DNA of 64,000 bases from an uncultured Aquimarina sp. (GCF_947492965.1 NZ_CANLOZ010000008.1:62001-126000); one strand, 5' to 3'. Counted from the first letter of the stretch, positions 52,244 through 62,607 are shown. Program-made: numbers and translations. Notes: generated from the letters alone by a model not told the origin.

Positions 52244-54630
52244 TAAATTTTGCGGCAGCCATTGCTATTCCAATCTGTTGGTATATTTTCTCACAAGTTA
52301 TTATTCCTCTTTGGCAGCCATTCGATCATCAGTTTGGGTTCCATATTTTATTGATATTTATCATAATTGGAACCTTATTATTTCTATTCTTTATAGTACG
52401 AGGAATTTATATTCTAGCTATTAAAAAAGGAGCTGTCTGGAAAAAATATGATCTTATATGGAAAATACCCATAACAATTGTATTCCCACTTTTAGGACTT
52501 GCTATCAACAATGGTATATTATTTAATTCATATAGTATTAATGAATCAGGGATTTTTGGAAATTTCACTAATGTTTGGTTTTATATTTTAGCTATTATCA
52601 ATGGAATTTTAGTATGCTTACCTACTATCAAAAATAAAACATATCAACTTTTAATATTTATAGGAAGAAGCATTACATTTTCTTACACTTTATATTTCTT
52701 TATGGTATTTCTACCTTTCCTTCCATTATCTGTTATTGCAATAGTAATTGTTGGCACTGGATTTTTAATGCTCTCCCCATTGCTTCTTTTTGTTATTCAT
52801 GTACAGGAACTTGTTAAAAACTTCAATACATTAAAAAATCAAATATCCATTAAGTTATTAAGAAGTATTTCTATTCTAAGTTTTTTAGTACTTCCAACGT
52901 GCATAACGATCACTTATAAAATGGATCGATATACTTTAGAAGAAACCTTAGACTATGTATATTCTCCAGACTATACCAAAACATATTTTATCGATACGAC
53001 ATCCTTAAAAAAAACAATACAAACTATCAAGAAACATAAAGATGATAGAAATGGAGCTTTTCTTGAGACTCATCAAACTCCATACTTATCTTCATTTTAT
53101 AATTGGATTGTTTTGGATAATCTACTCTTATCCAATCCAAAAATAGACGCAATCGAACATATCTTTTTTGGAGCACCACAAGATGAACCATGGCACGATC
53201 AACTACGAAACGATCAAGTTGCTATTTCTAACATACAAAGTAAAAGCATCTATGACAAGACTCAAAATGTATGGAAAAGCTGGGTTCATCTCGAAATAAA
53301 AAATGATAGCTCTGATCGATTTAAAGAATATGCCACCACTATAAACTTACCGAACGGTTGTTGGATCAGTGATTATTATTTGTATGTTGGAGACAGAAAA
53401 GAGATGGGAATATTAGCAGAAAAGAAATCTGCTATGTGGGTGTTTTCTCAGATAAGAAATGAAAATAAAGATCCCGGAATTTTATATTACTTAACCGGTA
53501 ATAAAGTAGCTTTTAGAGTTTTTCCTTTTGCTAAAAATGAGACTCGAAAAACTGGGATAGAATTTATACATAAAGAACCAGTTACCTTACAAATTGATGG
53601 GCATATTACCACTTTAGGAAGTGAAGTACAGGAAAAAGCATATAGCACCATGGACCTCGGTAATTTGATTTACATTTCATCTAAGAGCAAAGAGAATTTG
53701 GCATCTGTAAAAAGGAAACCGTATTTTCATTTTCTTGTAGATGTTTCTGCACATAAAGAGAGGTACTTAAATAACTATAGTAATCGAATTCAAAAGTTAA
53801 TTAACGAATATCCTGAAATTAGTACTCGGCTTAAAATTAGTTTTGTGAATACCTATACTTCTTCATCCGTAGGTATAGAAAACTGGAAAAAAGAGTTTTC
53901 CCAACAATCATTTGAAGGCGGGTTCTATTTAGATAGAGCTATCAAAAAAACATTGTTTGATTCGTATCAAAATCCATCAGATTCTTATCCTGTTTTTGTG
54001 GCAGTTACGGATTCAATCGAGAAAGCAGTGCTAAACAAAGATTTTTCAGATTTTAAAATTGCATTTCCAGACCATAACAGATTCTATAATCTTTCTAACA
54101 ATGGGATTCTCGAACCACATTCTCTTTTAGAAAATCCAAAGAAAAAAATAGTTGATTCTGTTCCTATAACATTTGATCAAAATGTTCTTATCTACAAACA
54201 TAAAGATCTTTCTACCACTTATCTGTCTAGGGATGAAACACCAAGTATTATTCTTAAAAATGGCCCTTACAATCTTAATGAAAATTCAATTTCTGAAAAA
54301 AAATGGTTTGACGGGTTAGCTATGCAAGGCATGTGGTTATCCCAAACATTATTTCCTGCACAAGGAAAAAAAGATTGGTTGCAATTGGTACGAAACAGTT
54401 TTATGTCTAAAATAATGACTCCTGTTACCTCCTATATTGTCGTAGAAAATGAAGCTCAAAAAGCCATTCTTAAAAAGAAACAAGAACAAGTACTATCAGG
54501 TAATAAAAATCTAGATATTGGAGATGATACTGCTAGAATGAGCGAACCTCATCTTCTTATCTTACTTATACTATTAGGAATGTTCATTTGGTATCGAAAA
54601 CATCGTAAGTCTCATACTTATATGCACTAA
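52240..54630 (+). CDS. MSEP-CTERM sorting-domain protein (exosortase K substrate)
   Basis: A 796-residue protein starting at TTG 52240 within the overlap TTGA. About six to seven membrane segments occupy residues 1-230. The middle (about 345-470) resembles a VIT domain (KSWVHLEIKNDSSDRFKEYA, EKKSAMWVFSQIRNENKDPG), followed by a VWA-like start HFLVDVSAHKE. The C-terminus is the MSEP-CTERM signal: M767-S-E-P770, a hydrophobic segment LLILLILLGMFIWY and a basic tail RKHRK. It is the expected single partner of XrtK. How it is cleaved or anchored is unknown. Confidence 0.9.
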   Translation: MINFAAAIAIPICWYIFSQVIIPLWQPFDHQFGFHILLIFIIIGTLLFLFFIVRGIYILAIKKGAVWKKYDLIWKIPITIVFPLLGLAINNGILFNSYSINESGIFGNFTNVWFYILAIINGILVCLPTIKNKTYQLLIFIGRSITFSYTLYFFMVFLPFLPLSVIAIVIVGTGFLMLSPLLLFVIHVQELVKNFNTLKNQISIKLLRSISILSFLVLPTCITITYKMDRYTLEETLDYVYSPDYTKTYFIDTTSLKKTIQTIKKHKDDRNGAFLETHQTPYLSSFYNWIVLDNLLLSNPKIDAIEHIFFGAPQDEPWHDQLRNDQVAISNIQSKSIYDKTQNVWKSWVHLEIKNDSSDRFKEYATTINLPNGCWISDYYLYVGDRKEMGILAEKKSAMWVFSQIRNENKDPGILYYLTGNKVAFRVFPFAKNETRKTGIEFIHKEPVTLQIDGHITTLGSEVQEKAYSTMDLGNLIYISSKSKENLASVKRKPYFHFLVDVSAHKERYLNNYSNRIQKLINEYPEISTRLKISFVNTYTSSSVGIENWKKEFSQQSFEGGFYLDRAIKKTLFDSYQNPSDSYPVFVAVTDSIEKAVLNKDFSDFKIAFPDHNRFYNLSNNGILEPHSLLENPKKKIVDSVPITFDQNVLIYKHKDLSTTYLSRDETPSIILKNGPYNLNENSISEKKWFDGLAMQGMWLSQTLFPAQGKKDWLQLVRNSFMSKIMTPVTSYIVVENEAQKAILKKKQEQVLSGNKNLDIGDDTARMSEPHLLILLILLGMFIWYRKHRKSHTYMH

Positions 54631-54676
54631 TTAATAGTAAACTACTTTCAGAGGATTTAAATCTTGATTTCCAAAT

Positions 54677-54714
54677 AAAAGTCGTGCTTCGAATTTTTGA
54701 AGTGCGACTTTTTT
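54677..54714 (+). terminator. Terminator of the XrtK/MSEP-CTERM transcript
   Basis: Arms AAAAGTCGTGCTTC and GAAGTGCGACTTTT pair at 12 of 14 positions around a short loop and are followed by a T-run, 46 bp after the MSEP-CTERM stop. It argues that the next gene starts at 54744, not at the in-frame ATG inside the hairpin (54684). Confidence 0.85.
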
Positions 54715-54743
54715 GTCTACTTTTATCTCATAAAGTTAGACTG

Positions 54744-55238
54744 ATGCGAAAGAATATTTTAATACTCTGCATAGCCCTAAGTGCTGTAACCATTTTTTCT
54801 TGTAAAAAAGAGAATGATAAAAAGATCATTACTGAAGAGATAACATTTAAAAAAGAAGGAGAACTCTTCATCTATAACATACAAGATTCTATTCCAAAAT
54901 CTATAGTAAACTTAGATATCGAAATTGCGGATAACGATTATGAACGCGAAACAGGTTTAATGTATCGCAAAACCATGGAAGAAAAACGAGGAATGCTATT
55001 TATTATGGAAACCTTAAGGCCACAGAGTTTTTACATGAAAAATACAGAGATCTCTTTGGATATTATTTATATCGATGAGCAATTTAAAATCGTGAGTTTC
55101 CAGAAAAATGCAAAACCATTGGATCCAACCTCGTTACCCTCTGGAAAACCTGCTAGATATGTTTTAGAAATTAATGCTGGATTATCGGATCAATGGAATC
55201 TAAAAGAAGGTGATTCTATTAGTTTTAAGAAAAGTTAG
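54744..55238 (+). CDS. DUF192 family lipoprotein
   Basis: ATG 54744-54746 gives the lipoprotein signal RKNILILCIALSAVTIFSC with a lipidated cysteine near residue 20 (164 residues). The DUF192 core is present: VNLDIEIADNDYERETGLMYRKTMEEKRGMLFIMETLRPQSFYMKNTEISLDIIYID, with the signature GLM.R..M....GMLF and FWMKNT-like SFYMKNT. Members are periplasmic and of unknown function. It follows a terminator and converges on the amylase gene. Confidence 0.93.
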   Translation: MRKNILILCIALSAVTIFSCKKENDKKIITEEITFKKEGELFIYNIQDSIPKSIVNLDIEIADNDYERETGLMYRKTMEEKRGMLFIMETLRPQSFYMKNTEISLDIIYIDEQFKIVSFQKNAKPLDPTSLPSGKPARYVLEINAGLSDQWNLKEGDSISFKKS

Positions 55239-55252
55239 ATTGCCCAAAAAAG

Positions 55253-55289
55253 AAAGACCTCTTGAAAAACAAATATTCCAAGAGGCCTT
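55253..55289. terminator. Bidirectional terminator between convergent genes
   Basis: Arms AAAGACCTCTTG and CAAGAGGCCTT form a stem with one mismatch. On the minus strand a T-rich run (complement of AAAAAAGAAA) follows, which suits the amylase gene ending at 55319. Confidence 0.75.
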
Positions 55290-55318
55290 ATCTAGGTAGT
55301 ACAAAAAAAGGATAGCCG

Positions 55319-58300
55319 CTACTTAATTATTTTTACAACCTTATTGATGTTTTTATTACTGAACTTTATAAAGTATATTCCTTTTGAAACATTCAGTGGA
55401 ATTGATATCGTTCCGTTTTTACTCGTCACTCTATCCGAATAATACAGAGCACCTTTAACATCTCTAACAGTAACATTTACTGCTTCTGTTTCTCCAGATA
55501 CATTAAAATTAATGGTATCTTCAAATGGATTTGGATATGGTGCAGAAACATTGATTTCATCTTTTTCTGGACCTTTATTTAATGGTGCACTTACCCAACC
55601 ATTATCATACCAACCATCTCCACAAATTTCTAAGTCCTCTGTTTGCTGACTTCCGTTAGTACTAAAAATTACTTTGGCACAAGTAACTCCTGTTAATGTA
55701 TATTCATACCAGCCGTCATTATCATCATCTGTCATTTGAACTCCTGGCCATGAAGTACTCAAAGCAGCCGGAGACGTCTCCCAATAATACAAACTAACGG
55801 TATTCCAATTTGTATTGTTATTGTTGTAATAGATTGTTAAACTATCATCTGTGACATCACCTGGACATGCCACTGGGCAATCTGGATACCAAAGATTTGT
55901 CGATGGATCATACCAACCATCTATAGTTCTATTGAGATCATCAGATTGACTTCCGTTATTGTTGTTATTAAAAACCATACCTATATTTCCTGATTCCTGA
56001 ATCGCAAAGGAATACCACTGAGAACTATCCATTCTAGACATAGGCTGTCCTGGCCAGCTCCATCCTGGTAATGGCTGGTTAGTATCTTGATTAAACAAAT
56101 ACACATAAACATCGGACCAATTCTGTGTATTCCTATAATGAACTGTATAGGACTGAGGTTGATTAATAGTATACTCCTCGGATAGCACACTAGAAGCACC
56201 TGTATCATTATAGGCAATCGCAGATAGTGTAGTGGTTTCTGTTAATACAAGTGAGTTCGAATACAAAGAACTTGAATCTGATGGTGCGGTCCCGTCTAAT
56301 GTATAATAAATGACACCTTGATTCGTAGCAGTTAAATTAACTGTTGCGCTACCCTCATAAATTCCTCCTTGAGGAGTTACTGATAATACTGGCAACTCTA
56401 ATTCTCCAGGGCAATCAGAAGGACATTGATCGTACCAAACATTTTCTGATAATACGTACCATCCTTCTACATTTCTAAACTGATCATCTGATTGTTGTCC
56501 GCTTCCATTCGTAAATACCAATCCTACTTCAACTGATTCAGCAACTTCATAGCTAAACCAAGGAGAATTTGGTGTTGGAGCCATCAATCTTCCTGGCCAA
56601 TTCCATCCAGGTAATGGTGTATTGTTGTTCTTGTCAAATGCGTACACATACACATCATTCCAATTGGAAGTATTCTTAAAGTACACTTTATAAGAAGGGA
56701 TGTCTCCGAATGTATAATAATGTGTTATTACGTCAGAAAGATTTCCATCTCCGTCATACGCCACAACTTTTAGCTGGATTGGATCACTATCCTCATTTCC
56801 TAAATCAAATGGATTAGAGTAAACCAGACTATTTGTTGTAGGCTCTGATCCATCTATCGTATAATAAATTGTCACATCATCATTATCAGAAGTTGTTGAT
56901 GCTTCTAAAACTACTTCAATAGTATCATCATAATTTCCAGAATTAGGTTCCACAGTAAGTGTGACCTCATCACTACTGTTAAAATCACCAACATACACAT
57001 GTTGAATTGGAGTCTTAAATACATTCCCTTGAGTGTCTGTAGCTTCAACATAGTAATCTACTAATACATTAGACAAACCACGAATTTCTGCATAGCATAG
57101 ATCTGCTATTGCCGTAGGCTCTATAAAAAGATCTATTTCTGGATCCTGAGTGACATTATCTTTTGGAAATTCTTTTTGTGTCATGGAAATTGTATTCCAG
57201 GAACTTACTTCTTCTCCTCCAGCATAGGTGTCGTTTACATTATCCGCAATAGGATTTATACCGTCATCATCGGTTCTATATTTTAAAACTACTGAAGCCA
57301 ATCCACTTACATCATGAGCAAATGTCCATATATGAAAATCAGAAGAATTTTGAACTTCCTGATACGCATATATTGGGCCAAAACCTTTACCACCAGGATT
57401 GTAAGGAAATCTTTGAGGAATAAAAACAGAAGGTGGTGTATTATCCTGATTTATAGATCCTCCAAGTGCATCTAAAGCATGTTCTATTGCTATGTTCCCA
57501 GCTAAGGTTTGCTTTACTTCCATATCGATCGCTTTACCATAGTACATATAACCACTGGTTAGCGATGGTAAAAAGAAATGCCACGCTTTTTCTGCACTAG
57601 AAGCTCCAAATGATGGATCTATTATCTTAGCTATATCAACTCCATTGCTATTATCTTCTGCCATTAACACATAATTTTCTGCAGCAGTAATCACTGCCCA
57701 GTTTCTAGCATCTTCTGTCCATCCATCAGGATTAAATCTATAATCAGTAGTATCATATAACGGCCATAGCCAGTTAATAAATTGTGGATGTCCCCAATCG
57801 TTGGCTGCATTTACCCAAGAACCATCTTCCACTTTTACAATATCATTTTCAGGAACTGGGTAGAAATTTAAAAACTGCTGAATAGTAGTTGGGTCATATC
57901 CTTTAGAGGCAGCTTCATTAGCGAAACCTGGAACAGATTCCTGATAATAACTATCACCACCTCCCCAAGCATTATCACCATCATGTGCTAACAAAACAAT
58001 AGATGGTTGACTTGCATTACTAAATGGTGCAATATTAGCATCAATTTCTCCTGTACCCATAGAACTAAATCCATTCTGATAACTAAGTAAATCAGCCATA
58101 GGAACTACGTCCATCTTATAAGTTTGTCCTGTTTCTGGATCTATGTATTGCGCTTTATGTGCCTGGTAACAATATGGAGCAGCAAAGGTACCACCTCTGC
58201 CGTCGATTTGTCCTTTCCACCAGTTATTACCATTGGTAGCTACCTTATCCGCAGCATTTGGTGGATCAATATTAACTCCAGAAGTACCATAATCTAATGG

Positions 58301-59005
58301 ATAATCATTTAGCGTTCTTGAGAGATGACTATTTGCGATAACCGACCATTGGAAACCTTCTTCTACCAATACTTTGATTATTCTTTCAGAAAAAGAACAT
58401 TCCGCAGGCCAAAATCCTTTAGAATATTCACCTCCAAAAGTTTGATCAGTGATATATCGATGTGTTTTCAATTCCATTCTTAGGGCTCTCTCACTAATTA
58501 AAGGAGCCAAAGCGTGATGAAATGTAAAACCAGTTAGATCCATTCTGGGTTGACCACCAGAAGTTCTCCAGCTTTTTGCTTCGATAAAGTCATTTTGCCA
58601 ACCTTGATTATATCCCCAAACTCCAGCATTTGCTAGACTGTTTACATTTTCAATTAAACAACCAGAATAATTTACCTGTGCACCTCCGTTTGGCAATCCT
58701 AAAAGAGTCTGAACCGAGTTCTTAGGACCGTATTGGTAGGCTTTTACTCGATCATACTTCCCAAAAATTTCTTCTAAATCGTTTAGTGGATGACTAATCC
58801 CATCAGCATATACATTCCAGGAATCACCTGATACTTTTAAATTATGTGATTCTAAAACTGTTTGATACCGATTAGGGTTTTCTTTACTTTTCTCTGCCCA
58901 ATAAATGGGTTGTTGCATGTGCCATAAATAAGAAGTGTGGACTTGCTGTGCTATCATTCCAGAATAAAAGAACAATAACAACAAAAATAGATTAGTGTTT
59001 TTCAT
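55319..59005 (-). CDS. GH57-type amylase with starch-binding modules and T9SS tail
   Basis: ATG 59003-59005 gives the signal peptide KNTNLFLLLLFFYSGMIAQ (1228 residues). Residues about 20-520 resemble GH57: YLWHMQQPIYW at the start and SKGFWPAECSFSERIIKVLVEEGFQW with the candidate nucleophile E. Then follow two chitobiase-C-like modules (VTPQGGIYEGSATVNLTA, YYTIDGSEPTTNS) and three CBM26-like starch-binding modules (VHYRNTQNWSDVYVYLFNQD, WPG-x-M). The C-terminal ~80 residues (SAPYPNPFEDTINFNV, NVSKGIYFIKFSN) are a type A T9SS sorting domain. It probably degrades external alpha-glucan. Confidence 0.9.
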   Translation of the reverse strand: MKNTNLFLLLLFFYSGMIAQQVHTSYLWHMQQPIYWAEKSKENPNRYQTVLESHNLKVSGDSWNVYADGISHPLNDLEEIFGKYDRVKAYQYGPKNSVQTLLGLPNGGAQVNYSGCLIENVNSLANAGVWGYNQGWQNDFIEAKSWRTSGGQPRMDLTGFTFHHALAPLISERALRMELKTHRYITDQTFGGEYSKGFWPAECSFSERIIKVLVEEGFQWSVIANSHLSRTLNDYPLDYGTSGVNIDPPNAADKVATNGNNWWKGQIDGRGGTFAAPYCYQAHKAQYIDPETGQTYKMDVVPMADLLSYQNGFSSMGTGEIDANIAPFSNASQPSIVLLAHDGDNAWGGGDSYYQESVPGFANEAASKGYDPTTIQQFLNFYPVPENDIVKVEDGSWVNAANDWGHPQFINWLWPLYDTTDYRFNPDGWTEDARNWAVITAAENYVLMAEDNSNGVDIAKIIDPSFGASSAEKAWHFFLPSLTSGYMYYGKAIDMEVKQTLAGNIAIEHALDALGGSINQDNTPPSVFIPQRFPYNPGGKGFGPIYAYQEVQNSSDFHIWTFAHDVSGLASVVLKYRTDDDGINPIADNVNDTYAGGEEVSSWNTISMTQKEFPKDNVTQDPEIDLFIEPTAIADLCYAEIRGLSNVLVDYYVEATDTQGNVFKTPIQHVYVGDFNSSDEVTLTVEPNSGNYDDTIEVVLEASTTSDNDDVTIYYTIDGSEPTTNSLVYSNPFDLGNEDSDPIQLKVVAYDGDGNLSDVITHYYTFGDIPSYKVYFKNTSNWNDVYVYAFDKNNNTPLPGWNWPGRLMAPTPNSPWFSYEVAESVEVGLVFTNGSGQQSDDQFRNVEGWYVLSENVWYDQCPSDCPGELELPVLSVTPQGGIYEGSATVNLTATNQGVIYYTLDGTAPSDSSSLYSNSLVLTETTTLSAIAYNDTGASSVLSEEYTINQPQSYTVHYRNTQNWSDVYVYLFNQDTNQPLPGWSWPGQPMSRMDSSQWYSFAIQESGNIGMVFNNNNNGSQSDDLNRTIDGWYDPSTNLWYPDCPVACPGDVTDDSLTIYYNNNNTNWNTVSLYYWETSPAALSTSWPGVQMTDDDNDGWYEYTLTGVTCAKVIFSTNGSQQTEDLEICGDGWYDNGWVSAPLNKGPEKDEINVSAPYPNPFEDTINFNVSGETEAVNVTVRDVKGALYYSDRVTSKNGTISIPLNVSKGIYFIKFSNKNINKVVKIIK

Positions 59006-59385
59006 GAATCTTGTGTGTGTGTTATACAATTAAAAAATGCTGTAAAAACAGCTTGCATATATTCCAAAAACTATCTTCCCAAACAATAGTTCCCCAAGAT
59101 TCTATACCCATAATAAACATTCATAAAAAGGATATTTATTATGATCCCATCAAACGAAAATTGTAGTAAACAAACAGTCCCATTTGATCCATGTCTATAA
59201 CAGCGACAACACTTCTCAACAAGACTGTTAAATACTCAGTTTTTTAATAATTATTTGATGATATTTTCAAAAGTAGGTAATAAAAAAAGTAAACTCCCTA
59301 ATCAGAATTTACTCAAACGATATAGTGTTAATAAAAAACTAAAAAATCCCCTAAATTTTTATCAATGTGATTAACTTAAACCCAT

Positions 59386-59419
59386 AAAAAAAGCTGCATT
59401 TTTTAAATGCAGCTTTTTT
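59386..59419 (-). terminator. Terminator after secDF
   Basis: Perfect arms AAAAAAGCTGCATTT and AAATGCAGCTTTTTT around a short loop, 22 bp beyond the secDF stop codon. T-runs occur on both strands. The rest of the 59006-59441 gap is A/T-rich and shows no gene. Confidence 0.93.
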
Positions 59420-59441
59420 GATATTCTAGAAATAGACTTTT

Positions 59442-62400
59442 CTATGATTCTTCTTCAGTCTTTTTCTTTTCTTTTAAACCTACTTTGCTTACAGTATCGA
59501 ACATTACTGGAGTAGCAATGAACAAAGAAGAGTAGGTTCCTACTAGTACACCTATGATTAATGAGAACATAAATCCTCGTAAAGGCTCTGCAAAAATAAA
59601 GATCGCTATTAATACTAATAAGGTTGTTAACGAAGTATTTAATGTACGACTTAACGTACTATTTAACGCTCCATTAATATTCTTATTTAACGGCCATGTA
59701 GTGTGCTCCGCGAAATATTCACGAATTCTATCAAATACTACCACGGTATCATTCAGCGAGTATCCAATTACAGTTAGAATAGCTGCAATAAACGCTTGGT
59801 CGATTTCCATATTAAATGGCATAAACTTCCAAGTAAGTGAGAATACACCTAACACTACCAATACATCGTGGAAAACTGCCGCTACCGCACCTAAACTAAA
59901 CTGCCATCTTCTAAATCTAAATAAGATATATAAGAAAACTACAATTAAAGATCCTATAACAGAAACAAAGGCTGCTTGTTGAATATCATCTGCAATCGTA
60001 GGTCCAACCTTCATAGAACGCATAATACCTACTTGCTTATCTTCATCACCATTAGAAAACTCTTCATAGCTCATATTATCAGGCAGGTGAGATTTTAAAG
60101 ACTTAAATAACAAATCAGAAATCTCAGAATCTACAGCTTCTCCTGATTCATTAATCTTATATTTTGTAGTAATTTTTAACTGATTTTTTGCACCAAGTGT
60201 TTTTGCTTGTGCACTTCCAAATACAGCTACTAAATCCTTTTCTACATCTGTAGGGACTACATCCTTAGCAAAACGAACAGTATATGTTCTACCTCCTACA
60301 AAATCAACACCTTTATCTAGACCTTGAGTAAATAATGATCCTAAACCAGCTAATACAATAACAGCTGATATAGCATAAGCTATTTTTCTCTTCTTTAAGA
60401 AATCAATATTTACATTTTTAAATAAATTCTTAGTAGCTGCTGTAGAGAATGCCAATTCTTTACCATTTCTACCATATCCATCAATAAACAACCTAGTGAT
60501 GAAAATCGCAGTGAATAAAGATGTAAGAATACCGATTAATAAAGTAGTTGCAAATCCTTTAATCGGTCCTGTACCGAAGAATAAAAGAATTAAACCAGTT
60601 AAACCTGTTGTAATATTTGCATCTAAAATCGAAGACAATGCGTTGCTAAAACCATCTTTAATCGCATCAACTTGTGATTTACCTTTGGCCAATTCTTCTT
60701 TAATTCTTTCGAAAATAAGTACGTTCGCATCTACCGACATACCAATCGTTAATACGATACCTGCAATACCTGGTAATGTTAATACTGCTTTTAATCCAGC
60801 TAATACTCCAAATATAAATAAGATATTTACTACCAAAGCAACATCGGCAAAAGCACCTGCTTTTCCATAATAAAAAATCATCCAGATTAAAATCAACACC
60901 AATGCAATTCCGAAAGACATGATACCACTATCGATTGCTTCTTGCCCTAATGACGGCCCTATAACTTCACTCTGAATAATATCTGCTGATGCCGGTAATT
61001 TACCTGCTCTTAATACATTTGCCAAATCTTGTCCTTCTTCTACCGTAAAATCTCCAGAGATCTCACTTCTTCCTCCTGTAATAGCTCCTTTAGAAACACC
61101 AGGCGCAGAGTATACAATATCATCTAATACAATTGCAATCTGACCTCTTGTTTGAGAAGCTCTTCCGGTCATTTCTGCCCATTTCTTAGCTCCTTTACCA
61201 TCCATCTGCATCGTCACAACTACATTATTAAGTTGGTCATAGGTCTGTGCAGCGTCGGTAATAACACCTCCACTTAATTCTGGAGTATTATCACGATTTC
61301 CTTTAAGAGCATATAAATCTACCCTATCTTCCTCTTTTGCTTGTTTACTCCAAGCAAACTTCACAAATCTTAATGATTGAGGTAATAGTGCTCTAATATC
61401 TTTTCTATCTAGATACGAGTTAAACTGCTCCACATCATTTACCGCTACAGAAACTAAAGCTCCAGGAACAGAAGGAGGACCGATTAAATCATTAATAGGA
61501 TTTACCTGCGCTTCAACATCCGTAGAATCTTCAGAATCCGCTAATAATTTTTCGATTTCTGCATCTGCATCTGTCTGAGTGCTATCTGCCTGAGCAGTAT
61601 TTACTTCGGTACTATCAGTTTTTACTGTATCTACAACTTTTTCAGATACTACTTCTTCTTTCTCAGTAGTTTTATTTTCTTTTGCTTCTAATTCTTTCTT
61701 AAGCTTATCATTCATTCTTCCTAAGAAGATTCCTAATTCTTGAGAGTTTTCAACATCCCAGAATTCTAATTGAGCTGTACTCTGTAAAAGTTTCTTTACA
61801 CGATCAACATCTTTAGCTCCTGGAAGTTCTACCAAAATACGACCAGACTCTCCTAAACGTTGAATATTTGGTTGTGTAACCCCAAACTTATCAATACGCT
61901 TACGTAATACTTCGAATGCTGATGTTACCGATTCGTCGATTTTTGTTCTTAATATAGGCTTTACTAGATCATTAGACATATCAAAAGTGATATCATCACT
62001 TAAGTTTTTATTCGCAAAAATATCTGGAGATGCTAACTGAGCATCAGGAATATTTTCAAACTCTGTAAAAAAGTCATCTACATAGGTATTCTGACTATCT
62101 TTCTGAGTTTCATCAGTAGCATCTAATGCCTGAATGAATGCTGGGTTTTTAGATTTATTTGCTAATCCTTCTAAAATATCTCTTACTGATATTTGAAGAA
62201 TTACATTGATTCCTCCTTTAAGGTCAAGACCTTTATTTAGTTCCTTTGCTTTTGCTTCGTTATAACTAAAATTCGCAAAAATCGGATCCTTTCCGATAGA
62301 ATCTAAATACTCTTTTTGAGCTGTTTCTCTAAGTTTAGAGTAATTCTCTACTGTTTCTGGATACTTATTTATCGCAAAAACTTCAGCTTCTTTTTCTTTT

Positions 62401-62489
62401 GTGTATGTTAAATATGTAAACGATAACTGGTAAAGACATACCAATCCAAATATAATCGCAAACACTCTAACAAGTCCTTTATTTTGCAT
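59442..62489 (-). CDS. secDF: SecDF fused protein translocase subunit
   Basis: A 1015-residue fusion of SecD and SecF, typical for Bacteroidota. The SecD part has LNKGLDLKGGINVILQI, GVTQPNIQRLGESGRILVELPGA and VLRAGKLPASADIIQSEVIGPSLG. A low-complexity acidic insert (about 270-330, KENKTTEKEEVVSEKVVD, STQTDADAEIEKL) lies within it. The SecF part begins near residue 700 (FLKKRKIAYAISAVIVLAGLGSLFTQGLDKGVDFVGG) and ends with GYSLNDTVVVFDRIRE. SecDF uses the proton gradient to help pull proteins through SecYEG. Confidence 0.97.
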   Translation of the reverse strand: MQNKGLVRVFAIIFGLVCLYQLSFTYLTYTKEKEAEVFAINKYPETVENYSKLRETAQKEYLDSIGKDPIFANFSYNEAKAKELNKGLDLKGGINVILQISVRDILEGLANKSKNPAFIQALDATDETQKDSQNTYVDDFFTEFENIPDAQLASPDIFANKNLSDDITFDMSNDLVKPILRTKIDESVTSAFEVLRKRIDKFGVTQPNIQRLGESGRILVELPGAKDVDRVKKLLQSTAQLEFWDVENSQELGIFLGRMNDKLKKELEAKENKTTEKEEVVSEKVVDTVKTDSTEVNTAQADSTQTDADAEIEKLLADSEDSTDVEAQVNPINDLIGPPSVPGALVSVAVNDVEQFNSYLDRKDIRALLPQSLRFVKFAWSKQAKEEDRVDLYALKGNRDNTPELSGGVITDAAQTYDQLNNVVVTMQMDGKGAKKWAEMTGRASQTRGQIAIVLDDIVYSAPGVSKGAITGGRSEISGDFTVEEGQDLANVLRAGKLPASADIIQSEVIGPSLGQEAIDSGIMSFGIALVLILIWMIFYYGKAGAFADVALVVNILFIFGVLAGLKAVLTLPGIAGIVLTIGMSVDANVLIFERIKEELAKGKSQVDAIKDGFSNALSSILDANITTGLTGLILLFFGTGPIKGFATTLLIGILTSLFTAIFITRLFIDGYGRNGKELAFSTAATKNLFKNVNIDFLKKRKIAYAISAVIVLAGLGSLFTQGLDKGVDFVGGRTYTVRFAKDVVPTDVEKDLVAVFGSAQAKTLGAKNQLKITTKYKINESGEAVDSEISDLLFKSLKSHLPDNMSYEEFSNGDEDKQVGIMRSMKVGPTIADDIQQAAFVSVIGSLIVVFLYILFRFRRWQFSLGAVAAVFHDVLVVLGVFSLTWKFMPFNMEIDQAFIAAILTVIGYSLNDTVVVFDRIREYFAEHTTWPLNKNINGALNSTLSRTLNTSLTTLLVLIAIFIFAEPLRGFMFSLIIGVLVGTYSSLFIATPVMFDTVSKVGLKEKKKTEEES

Positions 62490-62607
62490 TGTGGTTTATT
62501 TTAGTCAACCCACCAAATGTTTCGAACATTCTTCTGTGATTGACAATTGTTAGTATATTAAAAATGTAATTCAACTAGGTCTGAATATGACTTAGTTATT
62601 AGGTTTT

